Below, piece by piece: positions 5,968 through 7,408 of a stretch of DNA of 7,408 bases. Made by a program: the position numbers and the translations under genes. The notes below the pieces were generated by a model. The model was given only the letters and a program-made list of their open reading frames with translations, had not been told where the DNA came from and made no database searches. The stretch comes from Candidatus Pelagibacterales bacterium. GTDB lineage: Bacteria > Pseudomonadota > Alphaproteobacteria > TMED109. The number at the start of each line of letters is the position of its first letter. The stretch's first letter is position 1. Location of the stretch: NCBI GenBank assembly GCA_002732015.1, contig PCCU01000002.1, forward strand, positions 14,128-21,535. The letters are read 5' to 3'.

Positions 5968-6044
5968 TGGTCGGGGCGGAGTGATTCGAACACTCGACCC
6001 TCTGCTCCCAAAGCAGATGCGCTACCAGGCTGCGCTACGCCCCG
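5968..6044 (-). tRNA. tRNA-Pro, anticodon UGG
   Basis: The minus strand folds into a complete cloverleaf. The seven-pair acceptor stem is CGGGGCG/CGCCCCG with discriminator A, and the CCA end is encoded (5970-5968). The D arm is GCGC/GCGC, the anticodon stem TCTGC/GCAGA encloses loop TTTGGGA, and the T arm GAGTG/CACTC encloses TTCGAAT. The anticodon TGG reads proline CCA and, by wobble, other CCN codons. The C1-G72 acceptor pair is typical of proline tRNAs. It lies 26 bases after the end of the NhaD gene and just ahead of the NDUFS4-like gene. An AT-rich TAATAT just upstream is at best a weak -10 box. Confidence 0.98.
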
Positions 6045-6070
6045 AATTGATATTAGTACTACAGATTTTC

Positions 6071-7408
6071 TCACAATACAATAGGAATATTGTCGAACTT
6101 TTCACTGTTGTAGAGAATATGTACATAAATAGAAGCAGCGTACCCTAGTGCAATTGCAGGTGTCCATTTTAGATGTCCAAAAAATGTATAATTTCCTTTT
6201 GATTGCCCCATTAGAGCTACACCTGCAGCTGAACCTATAGACAGCATACTTCCACCAACACCTGCGGTTAATGTTGCTAACAACCACTGACCCGTATCCA
6301 TTTCTGGAAACATGGTTAATACTGCATACATAACAGGTATATTATCAACTATAGCTGAAAGAATTCCTACTAAAACATTAGCATAAGTTGCTCCTAAATC
6401 TATATAAGTTACTTCTGCAGTGTAAGCTAAGTATCCAAAAGCAGAAAGTCCTCCTACGCACATTAGTACACCATAAAAGAAAAACAACGTGTCCCATTCA
6501 GCTTTACCCATCTGAGTAAAAATATCAAATTTCTTAGGATCTTTGGGATTATTAGGACCTGAACTTTTCTTAAGAAAATAACCAAATAAACTTAATACCC
6601 CTAAACCTGTAATCATTCCAAAGGTTGTAGGCAAATGAAATTTTTGATGACTTATCACAGTTAACGTTATTGTACCTAAAAATAAAAATATAGTTGTTAT
6701 TGCCCCTGGTTTCATGGTTACAGTTTCAGATGATTTTTCTGGATTTTCTTTTGGAATTGCAAAGTACATTATTACTGCAGGTACAATATAATTAACAACC
6801 GATGGCACAAAAATACTAAAAAAACCTAAAAAAGGAATTACTCCTTTTTGCCAAACCATTAGTGTAGTTATGTCTCCAAAGGGCGAGAATGCTCCTCCAG
6901 CATTAGCGGCAACTACTATATTTATACAAGCTAAACAAATAAAAGGCTTATTTCCTTTTGCAACTGCCATTACTACAGCACACATTAATAATGCAGTAGT
7001 AAGGTTATCTGCGATAGGAGAAATAAAAAATGATAGTATGCCAGTGATAACAAATATCTTTCTATAACTAAAGTTTCTTGTCACCAACCAAGACCTTAAT
7101 CTCTCAAAAACATTCCTTTCTGTCATAGTATTAATAAATGTCATAGCAACTAATAAAAACATAAATAACTCGGCAAACTCTAAGAAAACATGCCTAAACG
7201 TGTAGTTAATTGAATCGTATGAAACACCCTTTGCATTTGCCGTTATAACTACTGCTAACCATATAACACCTGCTGCTACTATTACGGGTTTAGATTTTCT
7301 GAGATGACTAAATTCTTCTGTCATTACAAAGAAATAAGCAATAATAAATATTGCTAAGGAAAATAAAGCAGGAAAACTAAGAATCATTTCTAAGTTAATT
7401 AACTCTCC
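6071..7408 (-). CDS. nhaD: NhaD-type Na+/H+ antiporter, probably 5'-truncated by the window edge
   Basis: NhaD exchanges sodium (or lithium) for protons across the inner membrane and belongs to the ArsB/NhaD ion transporter superfamily. Counting from the first ATG in the window (7387), 438 residues are visible with about a dozen hydrophobic segments. Motifs include MTEEFSHLRKSKPVIVAAG (22-40), SPIADNLTTALL (123-134, D127 and N128), AGGAFSPFGDITTLMVW (163-179, D172), IVDNIPVMY (346-354, D348 and N349) and GVGGSMLSIGSAAGVALMG (376-394). The frame stays open upstream of 7387 to the edge and encodes GELINLE, which resembles the segment that follows an N-terminal signal-like helix in NhaD proteins I recall. 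The true start is therefore likely outside the window; the ATG at 7387 is the fallback. Family assignment is strong. Ion specificity is inferred. Confidence 0.92.
   Translation of the reverse strand, partial: GELINLEMILSFPALFSLAIFIIAYFFVMTEEFSHLRKSKPVIVAAGVIWLAVVITANAKGVSYDSINYTFRHVFLEFAELFMFLLVAMTFINTMTERNVFERLRSWLVTRNFSYRKIFVITGILSFFISPIADNLTTALLMCAVVMAVAKGNKPFICLACINIVVAANAGGAFSPFGDITTLMVWQKGVIPFLGFFSIFVPSVVNYIVPAVIMYFAIPKENPEKSSETVTMKPGAITTIFLFLGTITLTVISHQKFHLPTTFGMITGLGVLSLFGYFLKKSSGPNNPKDPKKFDIFTQMGKAEWDTLFFFYGVLMCVGGLSAFGYLAYTAEVTYIDLGATYANVLVGILSAIVDNIPVMYAVLTMFPEMDTGQWLLATLTAGVGGSMLSIGSAAGVALMGQSKGNYTFFGHLKWTPAIALGYAASIYVHILYNSEKFDNIPIVL

Noticed and set aside
5968..6044. tRNA-Pro as an integration site for a mobile element
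   Set aside because: Neither an integrase gene nor a second copy of the tRNA 3' end was seen, and both flanks carry ordinary housekeeping genes.
5939..6148. Plus-strand 69-residue open frame containing GRGGVIRTLDPLLPKQ
   Set aside because: It is read from the antisense of the tRNA-Pro gene and the tail of the antiporter gene. This peptide is a well-known false gene produced wherever this tRNA is translated backwards.
6102..6287. Minus-strand 61-residue open frame
   Set aside because: It lies in another frame entirely inside the NhaD gene and has no family features; the NhaD reading is clearly the real one.
6870..7067. Plus-strand 65-residue open frame
   Set aside because: It is antisense to conserved membrane segments of NhaD and has no recognisable features or independent start signals.

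Overview
The window looks like a piece of a streamlined, AT-rich alphaproteobacterial genome, probably marine. The lineage call rests on three features. One is a small complex I accessory subunit of the NDUFS4 family, which among bacteria is typical of Alphaproteobacteria. Another is a eukaryote-like, roughly 400-residue NADP isocitrate dehydrogenase. The third is an NhaD-type sodium/proton antiporter in a genome with very short intergenic gaps and strong A/T codon bias. The sequence alone does not fix the family; SAR11-like or similar AT-rich marine lineages are plausible guesses.

Layout. The left edge (minus strand) holds a compact TPP riboswitch (about 18-82) directly in front of a start codon at 12-14, whose gene runs out of the window. 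Upstream of it on the same strand is an unrecognised 95-residue small protein (136-423). A 102-base AT-rich divergent spacer (424-525) separates this from the rightward run. That run is a complete pqqABCDE operon: pqqA 526-600 (24-residue precursor peptide), pqqB 656-1588, pqqC 1585-2376, pqqD 2381-2671, pqqE 2668-3804. A LOG-family phosphoribohydrolase (3844-4398) and an NADP isocitrate dehydrogenase gene (4413-5630) follow on the same strand with short gaps. Two minus-strand units converge on this run from the right: a tRNA-Pro(UGG) at 5968-6044 closely followed by the NDUFS4-like gene (5644-5955), and an NhaD antiporter (6071 to the right edge) that probably starts beyond the window.

How the genes work together. 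PqqE, a radical SAM enzyme aided by the peptide chaperone PqqD, crosslinks the Glu and Tyr of PqqA. PqqB hydroxylates the excised crosslinked amino acid and PqqC performs the final ring closure and oxidation to pyrroloquinoline quinone (PQQ). The peptidase that releases the crosslinked unit (PqqF/G) and any PQQ-dependent dehydrogenase are not in this window. Central carbon (isocitrate dehydrogenase), respiratory (complex I subunit) and sodium (NhaD) functions fill the rest. No mobile element, CRISPR array or other selfish element was seen, and no stretch over 300 bases lacks a gene. Nothing here is clearly a new system. The points most worth checking are the minimal TPP riboswitch that embeds a ribosome binding site, a hairpin on the pqqA stop codon, and altered zinc-site residues in PqqB.
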